A stretch of DNA of 41,462 nucleotides. Origin: Hyphomicrobiales bacterium (GTDB lineage: Bacteria; Pseudomonadota; Alphaproteobacteria; Rhizobiales; Rhizobiaceae). Below the pieces are notes generated by a model. That model was not told where the DNA came from, did no database searches, and saw nothing but the letters and a program-made list of their open reading frames with translations. Below, one piece after another: positions 25,235-34,917 of this stretch (positions are counted from its first letter, which is position 1; every line of letters starts with the position of its first letter). The position numbers and the translations under genes are program-made. The DNA is taken from positions 1 to 41,462 of the forward strand of contig UCIT01000031.1 of assembly GCA_900472625.1 (NCBI GenBank), written 5' to 3'.

Positions 25235-25897
25235 ATGGTGTCTATATCGTTGGCTTTAGCGGACGATCATCCTTTAATGCTGGCAGGCCTCGTTGAGTTC
25301 TTCAGGCCGCATGATGGGTTTTCGGTTATCGCAACCGGAGCAACTGCAGAGGACGCCTTCGACATAGGTGTTCGCAAAAAGCCGGACATTCTCATTGTTG
25401 ATCTGATGATGCCCGGAAACGTGTTCGAGACGATCGGGAAGCTGGTTCAGCGCGCTGTGAAAACACGTATTCTGGTCTTCACGGCAATGACGCGAACGGA
25501 CTTGGTCATCAAGACGCTGGATGCGGGAGCGAGCGGCTACGTTCTCAAGGGCAGCAATCCGCAGGAGCTTATCCAGGGCCTGAACGCCGTTTACAACGGT
25601 GAGATTTTCATCACTTCAAGTCTCGCCTGCAAATTGGTCGAAGAGCAGCGAATTGCCAGCTATCGGAAAGCAAGAGGCACCGAGATCAAGCTCAGCATTC
25701 GTGAGGCACAGATCACGGCAATGCTCGCTCGTGGCTGGACCAACAGACAGATCGCCAGTGAATTGAAGCTGGGCGAGAAGACTGTCAAGAACTACATGAC
25801 CATCCTCATGCACAAGCTAAATGCCCGGAATAGATTGGAGGTCCTGCTTGCTGCCCAAAAGCTTGGCGGCGATGTCGAGCCTATCGTGCGGCATTAG
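25235..25897 (+). CDS. NarL/FixJ-family response regulator (receiver-LuxR HTH)
   Basis: The 220-residue DNA-binding response regulator has a receiver domain (~4-120) with acidic pair ADD (10-11), phospho-acceptor Asp56 (LIVDLMMPG), Thr in FTAMT and Lys in YVLKGS. A LuxR-type HTH follows (~150-205; LSIREAQITAMLARGWTNRQIASELKLGEKTVKNY, quoted in part as motif positions). GGGGGAG precedes the ATG by 6 bases. Its stop overlaps by four bases that of the convergent histidine kinase, its likely partner. With the secreted peroxidase gene next door, that gene is a natural target; this is inferred. It has no AAA+ domain, so it cannot itself activate sigma-54. Confidence 0.92.
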   Translation: MVSISLALADDHPLMLAGLVEFFRPHDGFSVIATGATAEDAFDIGVRKKPDILIVDLMMPGNVFETIGKLVQRAVKTRILVFTAMTRTDLVIKTLDAGASGYVLKGSNPQELIQGLNAVYNGEIFITSSLACKLVEEQRIASYRKARGTEIKLSIREAQITAMLARGWTNRQIASELKLGEKTVKNYMTILMHKLNARNRLEVLLAAQKLGGDVEPIVRH

Positions 25898-27345
25898 CCG
25901 CCATTTTCAGTGAGTGGAACAGTTACGATGAGTTCTGTGCCCTGATCAGACCGTTCTCTCATTTCAACAGTCCCGTCAAATGATTGCACCCTGTTTTGAA
26001 GGCCGATCAATCCCAGCGTAGGGCCCCGGCGAGGTGAAGTGATCTTTGATACGCCAGGACCACGATCACTGACGACGATTGTGATGACATTTTCCTGAGC
26101 GCGAGCGGTTACCCTCTGATCAATCCCTGCGGCATGACGGAACGCGTTGTTCAGCCCCTCCTGAACCACGCGATAGAGGCAGATCTTTAGCGCTTGCGGC
26201 ACTTCGAGAGGTAGGCCGACATATTCCGTCTCGGCGATCGTTCCAGTCGTAAACTGATGCCTGTCTACCGCGAGTTGCAATGCTCTCTCCAACGAAAGCT
26301 GCGCGATCTCCGGCATTACAAGTCCGGTTGAAAGCTCCCGCAACTCGTTGAACACCTGTGTGGCGATGGCCGAAGACGACAGATTGTTCACGGCATCAGC
26401 GACTGCTTTTCGCTCGCCGGCGTGGGGTGGTCTGTCCATACCGAGACGCAGGATCAGAACCCCGAGAAGTTGGATCGGACCGTCGTGCAGATCGGATCCC
26501 AAGCGATTGAGAAATGTCTCGTTCGAAGCGGTAGCTTCCCGACGGGCCGTGTCCGCCGCCTTCCGCAACTCTTCGTTCTGTTGCGCTAGTGCGCGTGCTT
26601 CAGCGAGCTTCGTTCGCAGGCTCGATCTTTGGCTCACGATCGTCTTGTCTGCGCGATGCACGATGATGAAGAGCGGCCCCAGGATGCCAAGTGTCGTGCC
26701 AATGACCAGAAGCCAAGTTTGCCGCTGCACGCTGTTGCGTTCCTCGATGAAATCGAGTGCGGATTCGTACACCTCGCCAACGGCGATTATGTCTTTGGTG
26801 CCAGGCCTATAAATCGGACCGTAAATTTCGATCAATGGCTCGGTGGACGCTGACATTCGCTGGCCTTCGTCGTCGTGTCCGTACTCCAGGTGAACCACCA
26901 CGTCGCCAGCGAACGCCCGTTCAAGATTGGCCGATGGGTAAGACTTCCCGATAAGCGACTTGTCCGTGCTGTAAAGGATCTCACCATCTCGCCGCCAGAC
27001 CCGAAGGCTTTCGATGCGCCGGGCCAGATCAGCATTGGTCAACAGGTTATCAAGCTCCTCACGTCGTTCTTGAGACACAAGAGGCCCTTCTGGCGACAAT
27101 TCCACATGGCGCGCCAAGAAACCTTCCATGTATAAAGCCGCCGATTCAGCGCGGCTTCGAAGCTGATTATCGGCGATCCGCGCACTCAACCACTCTCCCA
27201 ATATTGCCATAGCGCCAACGACGATCACAGCCGACAAAACACCGAACTGAGCAGTAAGGCTAAGACGCTGCCAGAACCAACAGTGTTCGCGCTTCTCCGA
27301 AGCAAGCTCATTTTCGCGAGGGACTAAAGTCCCATCATCCTCCAT
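25894..27345 (-). CDS. Sensor histidine kinase (HisKA_3/NarX-like)
   Basis: Inner-membrane sensor kinase of 483 residues. The first membrane segment is ~34-52, a periplasmic sensor domain ~53-210 (no recognised fold), the second membrane segment ~211-229, then a coiled coil (~240-275), the H-box LGSDLHDGPIQLLG with His287, and a HATPase domain with N-box ALKICLYRVVQEGLNNAFRHA and G-boxes SDRGPGVS and LGLIGLQNRV. The start at 27345 is supported by GGAGGA 8 bases upstream; open frame continues further but is not needed. It is convergent with the response regulator and divergent from the giant peroxidase gene. The sensed signal is unknown. Confidence 0.9.
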   Translation of the reverse strand: MEDDGTLVPRENELASEKREHCWFWQRLSLTAQFGVLSAVIVVGAMAILGEWLSARIADNQLRSRAESAALYMEGFLARHVELSPEGPLVSQERREELDNLLTNADLARRIESLRVWRRDGEILYSTDKSLIGKSYPSANLERAFAGDVVVHLEYGHDDEGQRMSASTEPLIEIYGPIYRPGTKDIIAVGEVYESALDFIEERNSVQRQTWLLVIGTTLGILGPLFIIVHRADKTIVSQRSSLRTKLAEARALAQQNEELRKAADTARREATASNETFLNRLGSDLHDGPIQLLGVLILRLGMDRPPHAGERKAVADAVNNLSSSAIATQVFNELRELSTGLVMPEIAQLSLERALQLAVDRHQFTTGTIAETEYVGLPLEVPQALKICLYRVVQEGLNNAFRHAAGIDQRVTARAQENVITIVVSDRGPGVSKITSPRRGPTLGLIGLQNRVQSFDGTVEMRERSDQGTELIVTVPLTENGG

Positions 27346-27504
27346 GCCCAAAGTCCTCCGTCCCAAGGCAAAAAGTCCCGGAATATCGCAGGACTTCAGC
27401 AACTGTCGTGCGTCACTCCCAGTAATATTATTGCAGCAAGAAGACTTAACGAAATTTCCAGTCGTGTCTACGTGACCCGAACATGATCGGGGTGCGTGAA
27501 TGCC

Positions 27505-27520
27505 TGGCAGTTACTTTGCT
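27505..27520 (+). promoter_or_regulatory. Sigma-54-like promoter upstream of RTX haem peroxidase gene
   Basis: TGGCAGTTACTTTGCT keeps the invariant GG-N10-GC spacing, TGGCA and TTGCT; the two mismatches to TGGCACG-N4-TTGCW are at the C and G after TGGCA. The predicted start near 27531 leaves ~40 bases to the ATG at 27572. The match is good and well placed, but no enhancer site was recognised. Confidence 0.5.
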
Positions 27521-27571
27521 TGAAACCGAAAAACGCTGCGTAGCGGCTGATATCAATGGGTGGAGATAGAA

Positions 27572-30500
27572 ATGGTTACGTACATTCGTTCCGACCTCGA
27601 CTTCATACTGAAGCAGATCAAAATCGCGGAGGCTGATGCTGCGTTCCGTCAAGGCGTATCGACGGGCGATCCGAACAATGTGGCGAAGCCGCTCTTCGGG
27701 GAAGGAGGATCTATCCCAACCTACAATCTGTCCTGGGGGCTTCGGACCGTCGACGGCACCTACAATAACCCCTTGCATCCAGAGTGGGGCGCCGCCGATA
27801 ACGAATTCCCCGAACCTCTCGGCACCCAATTTAAAACGATCATGGTACCCGCCGGCCCAGGTGGTGCTCTTGTCCCAGTCTCCTACAATCCGACCGTGGA
27901 TAACGATGGGCCCGGACCGTCCGGCCCAGGCGATGTGTTCGATCCCTATGTCCGAACAATATCGAACCTTATCGTTGATCAGACGCTCGGCAATCCGTCA
28001 GCGATCCTTACCGCCCTTCAGCGCGCTGGCGTCGTTCCAACCGCTCAGCAGATGACTGTGACTGCACAGATTACCGCCGCATACGAACCTTTAAAGCCGT
28101 TATTTAACGCTCTCGGCGTGGCCGAGCGTCTGAACGCCGAGGCACAGGCTGCCGCGTCTGCAAGCCCGAACAACCAGGTCTTGCAGGATGCTGCAGCGGC
28201 GACGGCGGCCAGTCTTGCTGCAGCGGAGGCGGCACTTGCGCTTGCCGACGATGATCTCATGGTCTTGCTGGAGGCAAACGGTGTCGAGCTTGACGGCGTC
28301 AACATCGTTATCACCAATGCTGCTCCCGACGAGGGGCTGTCTGCGCCTTTCAATTCCTGGTTCACGCTTTTCGGTCAGTTCTTCGATCACGGCCTCGACC
28401 TCGTCGCCAAGGGTGGAAACGGCACCGTGTTCATCCCGCTTATGCCCGACGACCCGCTATATGTGCCCGGCGGCTCGACCAATTTCATGGTGCTAACCCG
28501 TGCCACTCTAGCAGGGCCCGGAGCGGATGGCATCTTGGTCGATAACCCCGCTACAGCGGTCAACGAAGCAGCGGATAACACCGACCGCCCCGTCAACACG
28601 ACAACGTCTTTCGTCGACCAGAACCAGACCTATACTTCTCACCCGTCGCATCAGGTGTTTTTGCGGGCTTATGTCCTGAACGCGGCAGGCGATCCCGTCT
28701 CCACCGGGAAGCTCATCGAGGGCGGCAACGGCGGCATGGCCACATGGGCTGATCTCAAGGCGCAAGCCGCTGGCCTGTTGGGGATACAGCTCGTAGACGC
28801 CAATGTCGGCAACGTACCACTGCTCGCCACCGATCCGTATGGCGAGTTCATTCGCGGCCCCAATGGCTACCCACAGATGGTAACGGCGACCGGTCTGGTC
28901 GAGGGAAATCCCGCGGCAAATGGCGGACTAGGCGTTCTCGTTCCCTCGAACGCACTGCTCACCGGACATGCTTTCCTCGCCGACATCGCCCACAACGCGG
29001 TGCCGGACGGGCTGGCCGATGGCGATATCGAGATTGGTCTCGGTAATCCCGACCAGTCGCCCACCGATGGGCAGTACGACAATGAGCTCCTGGACGCCCA
29101 CTACGTCGCTGGCGATGGTCGTGCCAACGAGAATATCGGCCTGACTGCCGTCCACCACGTCTTCCATTCCGAACATAATCGATTGGTGGAGCACACCAAA
29201 GAAACGGTATTCCTGGATGCCGTCGCGATGCTTGACGGCGGCTCATCCCAGGCCGAGGCCGTGGCTTTCCTCAACGAGTGGCTCATCAATGACGTCGCCG
29301 CGGTTCCAGCGAATGCGACTGGGCTCGTATGGGACGGAGAGCGCCTGTTTCAGGCCGCGAAATTCGGCACGGAGATGCAGTATCAGCATCTGGTCTTCGA
29401 GGAATTCGCTCGGAAGATACAGCCCAACATCAACGTGTTCCTGGTGCCAGATGGCTTCGACGTCACGATCGATCCGTCCATCGTCGCCGAGTTTGCGCAT
29501 GTGGTCTACCGCTTCGGCCACTCCATGTTGACTGAATCGATCGATCGCTTCGATCCGACCTTCAACGCCGATCACATCGGGCTCATTGAAGGCTTCCTCA
29601 ATCCCCTCCAGTTTGAAAACAATGGAGGCTCAACGACGGTCGACGCCGACATCTCGGCCGGGGCGATCGTCCGTGGCATGACACGCCAGGCCGGCAACGA
29701 GATCGACGAATTCGTCACCAGCGCCTTGCGCAACAACCTGTTGGGTCTCCCGCTTGACCTTGCCACCATCAACCTGGCGCGTGGTCGCGATACCGGCGTG
29801 CCGTCGCTGAACGAAGCGCGCTCACAGTTCTTCAACGCCACCAACCAGGACATACTACTGAAACCGTACGATAGTTGGGTCGATTTTGCCGGACATCTCA
29901 AGCATGAAGCGTCCATCATCAACTTCATCGCGGCCTATGGCACCCACACGCTGATCACAGGTCAAGCGACACTCGAAGGCAAGCGAGACGCCGCGCTCAC
30001 GATCATCTCGGGCGTCTCGGTTGGCGGGATCGCTGTGCCCGCGGACCGGCTCGATTTCCTGAATGCAAGCGGGCTGTACGCTGGCGGGTCGCTTGGCGGC
30101 CTAAACAATGTCGATCTCTGGATTGGCGGCCTGGCGGAAGAGATCATGCCGTTCGGCGGCATGCTCGGCTCCACGTTCAATTTCGTCTTCGAGATGCAGA
30201 TGGAAAAGCTGCAGAACGGCGACCGCTTCTATTATCTGCAGCGCCTGGACGGCCTGCACCTGTTCGGTGAAATGGAGAATAACTCGTTCGCCGCGATGAT
30301 CATGCGAAACACCGATGCGACGCATCTGCCTTCAGACGTCTTCTCGACCCCCGGTCTCATTCTTGAGGTCGACGCCGCGCGGCAGTTCAACGACCTGGAT
30401 GGCGACGGAGTGCTTGAAAGTACCGACCCGGTCGGCGACGGCATTCTCACGCAACTTGTCATCCGCAACAACCCCGCAACTCCAGGCGCGGATGCCAACT

Positions 30501-33500
30501 ACCTGCGTTACACGGGCGGCGATCACGTCGTGATGGGCGGCACCGACGGCAACGATATCATCATCGCCGGCATTGGAGACGATACGCTCTTTGGTGACGC
30601 CGGCAATGACCGGCTTGAAGGCGGCTTCGGCAACGATATCATCAATGGCGGCGACGGGGACGATATCATCGTTGACAGCGGCGGTGACGACAACATCAAG
30701 GCTGGCAAGGGCAACGACGTTGTCCACGCCGGTCCCGGCCTTGATCTGGTGATGGGCAATGACGGCCAGGACTTTATCTTCCTGGGCACCGACATGGGGT
30801 CGGAAGTGTTCGCCGGTACAGGCAACGACTTTATCTACGGCAACAAGAACGCCGAGCGCATCCTCGGGAACGAAGGCAATGACTGGATCGAGACAGGAAC
30901 CTTCGACGGCGCTCCCGGCGACAACTTCGATGAAGTGTTCTCGCATGACGAAATCAACGGCCACGACGTCTTTCTCGGAGACGGTGGGTTCGACGAATTC
31001 ATCGGCGAGGGTGGAAACGAGATTTTTGTAGGAAGTGCCGGTCGCGGCAAGATGGTCGGCATGTCCGGCTTTGACTGGGCAACCTATAAGGATAACCCAA
31101 ACTTCGTGAATGCCGACCTGTCGATACCGATCGTGTTCGATGAGGCGCCGACGCTGCCTCAGAACGCGGCGCTGGATGAGTACGAGTCCGTCGAGGGTCT
31201 GTCGGGTACGCGGTTCAACGACATTCTGACCGGAACCAACGTGCTTGCGGCGGAGCGTCTTCCCGCGTCGCAAGGCGGCACCGAGGGATATCAAGGCAGT
31301 GCGCTTGACGCCGAAGGCATCGCGCTCATTGCTGGCCTTCAGGAAATCCTGGGTGCTGGCGTGACTGAGTATAGTGCCGGTGACATCATCCTTGGAGGTG
31401 ACGGTAGCGACCGTATGACCGGCCAGGCGGGCGATGATATCATCGACGGTGACAAATGGCTCGACGTCCAGATCGGAGTGTTCGCTCCGGGGGACACCGA
31501 GCACGTCGGTCCTCCGATTGCGCTGCATAATTCCATGACCACTCTGGCCGCGAGCATGTTCAACGGGTCGATCAATCCGGGCCAGTTGTCGATCGTTCGC
31601 ACGATCAGAAACAGCAACGATCAGGTCGATAGCGACGGCGTGGCGGACATCGATACTGCGATATTCTCTGGTGCACGAGCCGAATACGATATCTCGTTCA
31701 ATCCCGACGGTACGGTGATTGTGGCTCATACAGGGGGTCTAGCCATTGATGGGACTGACACGATACGCAATGTGGAGCGTCTCCAGTTCACGGACCAGAC
31801 TATCTCGCTACAGGCGCCGACACTGGACCTCAATGCCGATGTGACGACGACGATTACCACGACGGTCGCGCAGGCCTATCGTGACGAATTCACAGCCGCG
31901 TCGCATAGCAACAGCAACGGCACGGTGGCTTGGGCCACGAGACCTTGGGTCGAGACCAACGACTTGACGACTGGTAACGTGGTTACCGGTGGTCAGATTC
32001 AACTCGATGCTGGTGGCTTTGGCGGAAGCAACCAGTTGCGGTTCCTCACCGGCGACGGGGCAACGATAACGCGCGCTCTCGATCTCACCGGACGCACCGG
32101 CGCTACTGTTAGCTTTACATACGACATGACTGACCTCGAAGCGGGAAAAAATCTCGTCGTCGAGGCGTTTAATACGGTGACTTCGACCTGGCAGACGCTG
32201 GGCACATTGCTTGGCTCGAACACGGGCGGCGGGAACAACACCAACGGCACATTCTCACTGGCACTTTCGCCTGCTCAGATAGGAGCGACGTCGGCGATCC
32301 GCCTTACGGCGGTCGGCAATTGGAACGAGGCAAACGACAGTTTGTTCATCGACAACGTCAACATCGCTACGACGACCACCACGACAACCACCACGCCAGG
32401 CACGCCAGGCAACAACTTCGAGGCAAACTTCGCCGAAAATGGCCCGGCGGTTGCCATCGCCGCCAATGCTCGCATCACCGATGACGGCACAACAATGGCG
32501 TCGGCCCGCGTCGTCCTTATTAATGCCAGCGCCGGCGACGCACTGTCGGTGGCCGGTGGCTTGCCCGGAGGTATCACGTCCTCGGTTGACACCAGCGTGC
32601 CCGGGCAGGTCGTTCTGACGCTAACTGGTAGTACAACGATGGCCAATTATCAGACGGCAATTGGCCAGATCCGATTTGTGAATACCTCGGACAACCCCGC
32701 AACGACCGATCGTCTTCTTCAAGTTACGGTCAATGACGGCTTGCTGAACAGTCCGGTCGCGACAACGACGATTCATGTGACCGCGACCAATGACGCGCCT
32801 GCGGCAAACAACGACACGGTGATCACCAACGTGGCCGCGAACACCGCGTTTGCAATCTCACAAGCGGCGTTGCTTGCTAACGATGTGGATCCGGAAGGCT
32901 CTCCGGTCACCATGACCGCAGTGGGCGGTGCCACAGGTCTCGCAACGGGACCAGCCTTGGGAGCAGGGATTGTCACGGTCTCGGATAACGCGACGGCAGG
33001 TGGGTCGTTTACTTACACCGGCAGCGACGGCGCTCTGACCGATCCTGCCACGGTGACGATCAACCGCGTGACAACCGCAGGCATAACCGGCACGGCTGCA
33101 AACGACATCATCGTCGGCAACACGGGAGCAAATGCGATCAATGGTGCTGCTGGAAACGATCACATCAGCGCCGGCGACGGAGGCGACACCATCAGTGGCG
33201 GCGTCGGCAACGACATCATCCTTGCGGGGACAGGCAATGATACCATCACCTGGAACGCGAATGCTGCCGGTGACACCGACGGTTTCGATATGGTCAATGG
33301 CGAAGCAGGCGGAACCGACACATTTGTCGTGAACGGGCGCGCAGGCACTGCCGAGACGTTCATCATTTATGCCAGAGCAGCGGCGATCACCGCAGGCATC
33401 CAGGTGATCGGCGCGGATACCGAAATTGTCATCACCCGCACAGTCGCGGGTGCGACATCAGTGATCGCCGAGCTCGACAATATCGAGGAGATCACCGTCA

Positions 33501-34849
33501 ATACCCTCAATACGACAGCCAATAACGGCAACAACCCCAACACACCGGACGGCGGATCGAGCAGTGGCGATACAATTCAAGTCATCGGAAATTTCAATGC
33601 GCCTGCGACGAGCCTGAACTTCAACACGATCACCATCGACGGAAATGCCGGCGACGACACTGTCGACATCAGTTCGCTCGGTTCGGCCCATCGCATCGTG
33701 TTCCGCTCCAACGGAGGAAACGACACGATCATCGGTCAGCTCCGTCCGCAGGATATCATCGAGCTGCCTTCCGGTGCGGTGCTGTCTGACTACGAGACAA
33801 CCGAAGCGAATGGGAGCGTCACCATCAGCAACGGCGCGGATTCGGTAACTTACACTGCCCAAGCCGGTGGGACACCTCAGATCGTCGGTGCAGATGACGC
33901 TGAAGGTCCAGATGATGGCGATGACACGCCGACAGTTCCGGTCACCCCTGTCCCGGCTGCAGGTACGCCGATCGCCGGTACGGCAGCCGCAAACGTGCTG
34001 ATCGGCACGGCAAACGGAGAAACGATCGTAGCCCTAGCGGGCAACGATACCGTCATCGGAGATGGCGGCGCGGATGTGGTTCGCGCTGATGAAGGCGACG
34101 ACTTTGTTTCCGCTGGAGGCGGCAACGACATGGTCTTCGGCGGGGATGGCAATGACGACCTGTTCGGCGGCGAGGGTAACGACATGCTCTACGGAGATGG
34201 CGGTGCGGATCGCATCTTCGGCGATGCTGGCAATGACATGATCCACGCTGGTGCCGGTAATGACATCGCATATGGCGGAAGCGGAAACGATCTGTTCGTC
34301 GCAGGCGTCAATGATGGGGACGATATCTACTACGGCGATGCCGATATCGATACGCTCGACATGTCGTCCATCACCGCGAATCTCACTGTCGATATCGGCA
34401 GTGGCTTCATGGGGCAAGGCAGCGCGTCAAGCAGTCAGTCGGGCCACGATACGCTGTGGGGCTTTGAGAATGTCGTGACCGGCTCCGGCAACGACACGAT
34501 TACAGCAAACTCGGCTGTGAACATCATCGAAGGTGGTGCTGGCAACGATACCTTCCGGTTCGTGTCGGAAGCGGCCGCAAACGGCGATACAATCACCAGC
34601 TTCCAGACAGGCGACAAGATCGACCTGAGCGGTACCGACGCTAACAATGGTGTGGTTGGAAATCAGGCGTTCACGCTGATCGCGGGATCGACACTCAGCG
34701 GAGCTGCCCAAATCGCGATCACCCACGAAACCAGGGACGATGGCGACTACACCGTCGTTTCCGGCAGCGTCGATGGTGATGCGACCGCAGAGTTCCGTCT
34801 GAACATCAAGGGCAATCATAATCTGACGACGACGGACTTCAACCTCTAG
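27572..34849 (+). CDS. Giant secreted RTX haem peroxidase (animal-type, MopA-like)
   Basis: A 2,425-residue protein without signal peptide. Residues ~1-980 form an animal-type haem peroxidase with all key positions, by alignment to myeloperoxidase by eye: distal Gln269 and His273 (GQFFDH), haem-linking Asp272, distal Arg517 and Glu520 (GDGRANEN), proximal His650 (VYRFGHSML) and Asn734 (INLARGRDTG); the sulfonium Met position is Asn521. RTX repeats (GGxGxDxUx) follow at ~985-1110, ~1267-1300, ~1838-1893 and ~2135-2247. Between them lie a beta-sandwich (~1440-1595), a nine-threonine linker (~1602) and cadherin-like domains (~1615-1835). The C terminus resembles type I secretion targets (TITSFQTGDKIDLSG). 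Start ATG 27572 has GGAG upstream. Secretion by the next genes is expected. MopA-type relatives oxidise Mn(II); the substrate here is inferred. Confidence 0.92.
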   Translation: MVTYIRSDLDFILKQIKIAEADAAFRQGVSTGDPNNVAKPLFGEGGSIPTYNLSWGLRTVDGTYNNPLHPEWGAADNEFPEPLGTQFKTIMVPAGPGGALVPVSYNPTVDNDGPGPSGPGDVFDPYVRTISNLIVDQTLGNPSAILTALQRAGVVPTAQQMTVTAQITAAYEPLKPLFNALGVAERLNAEAQAAASASPNNQVLQDAAAATAASLAAAEAALALADDDLMVLLEANGVELDGVNIVITNAAPDEGLSAPFNSWFTLFGQFFDHGLDLVAKGGNGTVFIPLMPDDPLYVPGGSTNFMVLTRATLAGPGADGILVDNPATAVNEAADNTDRPVNTTTSFVDQNQTYTSHPSHQVFLRAYVLNAAGDPVSTGKLIEGGNGGMATWADLKAQAAGLLGIQLVDANVGNVPLLATDPYGEFIRGPNGYPQMVTATGLVEGNPAANGGLGVLVPSNALLTGHAFLADIAHNAVPDGLADGDIEIGLGNPDQSPTDGQYDNELLDAHYVAGDGRANENIGLTAVHHVFHSEHNRLVEHTKETVFLDAVAMLDGGSSQAEAVAFLNEWLINDVAAVPANATGLVWDGERLFQAAKFGTEMQYQHLVFEEFARKIQPNINVFLVPDGFDVTIDPSIVAEFAHVVYRFGHSMLTESIDRFDPTFNADHIGLIEGFLNPLQFENNGGSTTVDADISAGAIVRGMTRQAGNEIDEFVTSALRNNLLGLPLDLATINLARGRDTGVPSLNEARSQFFNATNQDILLKPYDSWVDFAGHLKHEASIINFIAAYGTHTLITGQATLEGKRDAALTIISGVSVGGIAVPADRLDFLNASGLYAGGSLGGLNNVDLWIGGLAEEIMPFGGMLGSTFNFVFEMQMEKLQNGDRFYYLQRLDGLHLFGEMENNSFAAMIMRNTDATHLPSDVFSTPGLILEVDAARQFNDLDGDGVLESTDPVGDGILTQLVIRNNPATPGADANYLRYTGGDHVVMGGTDGNDIIIAGIGDDTLFGDAGNDRLEGGFGNDIINGGDGDDIIVDSGGDDNIKAGKGNDVVHAGPGLDLVMGNDGQDFIFLGTDMGSEVFAGTGNDFIYGNKNAERILGNEGNDWIETGTFDGAPGDNFDEVFSHDEINGHDVFLGDGGFDEFIGEGGNEIFVGSAGRGKMVGMSGFDWATYKDNPNFVNADLSIPIVFDEAPTLPQNAALDEYESVEGLSGTRFNDILTGTNVLAAERLPASQGGTEGYQGSALDAEGIALIAGLQEILGAGVTEYSAGDIILGGDGSDRMTGQAGDDIIDGDKWLDVQIGVFAPGDTEHVGPPIALHNSMTTLAASMFNGSINPGQLSIVRTIRNSNDQVDSDGVADIDTAIFSGARAEYDISFNPDGTVIVAHTGGLAIDGTDTIRNVERLQFTDQTISLQAPTLDLNADVTTTITTTVAQAYRDEFTAASHSNSNGTVAWATRPWVETNDLTTGNVVTGGQIQLDAGGFGGSNQLRFLTGDGATITRALDLTGRTGATVSFTYDMTDLEAGKNLVVEAFNTVTSTWQTLGTLLGSNTGGGNNTNGTFSLALSPAQIGATSAIRLTAVGNWNEANDSLFIDNVNIATTTTTTTTTPGTPGNNFEANFAENGPAVAIAANARITDDGTTMASARVVLINASAGDALSVAGGLPGGITSSVDTSVPGQVVLTLTGSTTMANYQTAIGQIRFVNTSDNPATTDRLLQVTVNDGLLNSPVATTTIHVTATNDAPAANNDTVITNVAANTAFAISQAALLANDVDPEGSPVTMTAVGGATGLATGPALGAGIVTVSDNATAGGSFTYTGSDGALTDPATVTINRVTTAGITGTAANDIIVGNTGANAINGAAGNDHISAGDGGDTISGGVGNDIILAGTGNDTITWNANAAGDTDGFDMVNGEAGGTDTFVVNGRAGTAETFIIYARAAAITAGIQVIGADTEIVITRTVAGATSVIAELDNIEEITVNTLNTTANNGNNPNTPDGGSSSGDTIQVIGNFNAPATSLNFNTITIDGNAGDDTVDISSLGSAHRIVFRSNGGNDTIIGQLRPQDIIELPSGAVLSDYETTEANGSVTISNGADSVTYTAQAGGTPQIVGADDAEGPDDGDDTPTVPVTPVPAAGTPIAGTAAANVLIGTANGETIVALAGNDTVIGDGGADVVRADEGDDFVSAGGGNDMVFGGDGNDDLFGGEGNDMLYGDGGADRIFGDAGNDMIHAGAGNDIAYGGSGNDLFVAGVNDGDDIYYGDADIDTLDMSSITANLTVDIGSGFMGQGSASSSQSGHDTLWGFENVVTGSGNDTITANSAVNIIEGGAGNDTFRFVSEAAANGDTITSFQTGDKIDLSGTDANNGVVGNQAFTLIAGSTLSGAAQIAITHETRDDGDYTVVSGSVDGDATAEFRLNIKGNHNLTTTDFNL

Positions 34850-34857
34850 CCACAAGC

Positions 34858-34889
34858 GTCCTGCGCGATCCTGAAAGACCGCGCAGGAC
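34858..34889 (+). other. Stem-loop between peroxidase and secretion genes
   Basis: GTCCTGCGCG and CGCGCAGGAC form a perfect 10-bp stem with a 12-base loop, 8 bases after the peroxidase stop. There is no U-run. It could partly terminate or protect the long upstream mRNA, so the exported protein is made in excess of its transporter. Confidence 0.7.
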
Positions 34890-34917
34890 CTGTCTGTAAC
34901 AGCCAGGAACTGGTGAC

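Noticed and set aside
27560..27571. GTG at 27560 as the peroxidase start.
   Set aside because: It has no ribosome site of its own, whereas GGAG lies about 7 bases before the ATG at 27572.
30517..31470. Repeated GGC-AAC-GAC-type units considered as DNA tandem repeats or a CRISPR-like array.
   Set aside because: They are in-frame protein nonapeptides (GGxGxDxUx) with varied codons, so the repetition is at protein level.
30332..31729. A 465-codon minus-strand open frame inside the peroxidase gene.
   Set aside because: It is the antisense of RTX repeats, whose biased codons (GGC, GAC, GAT) rarely give stops on the other strand. It shows no family motifs and no promoter.
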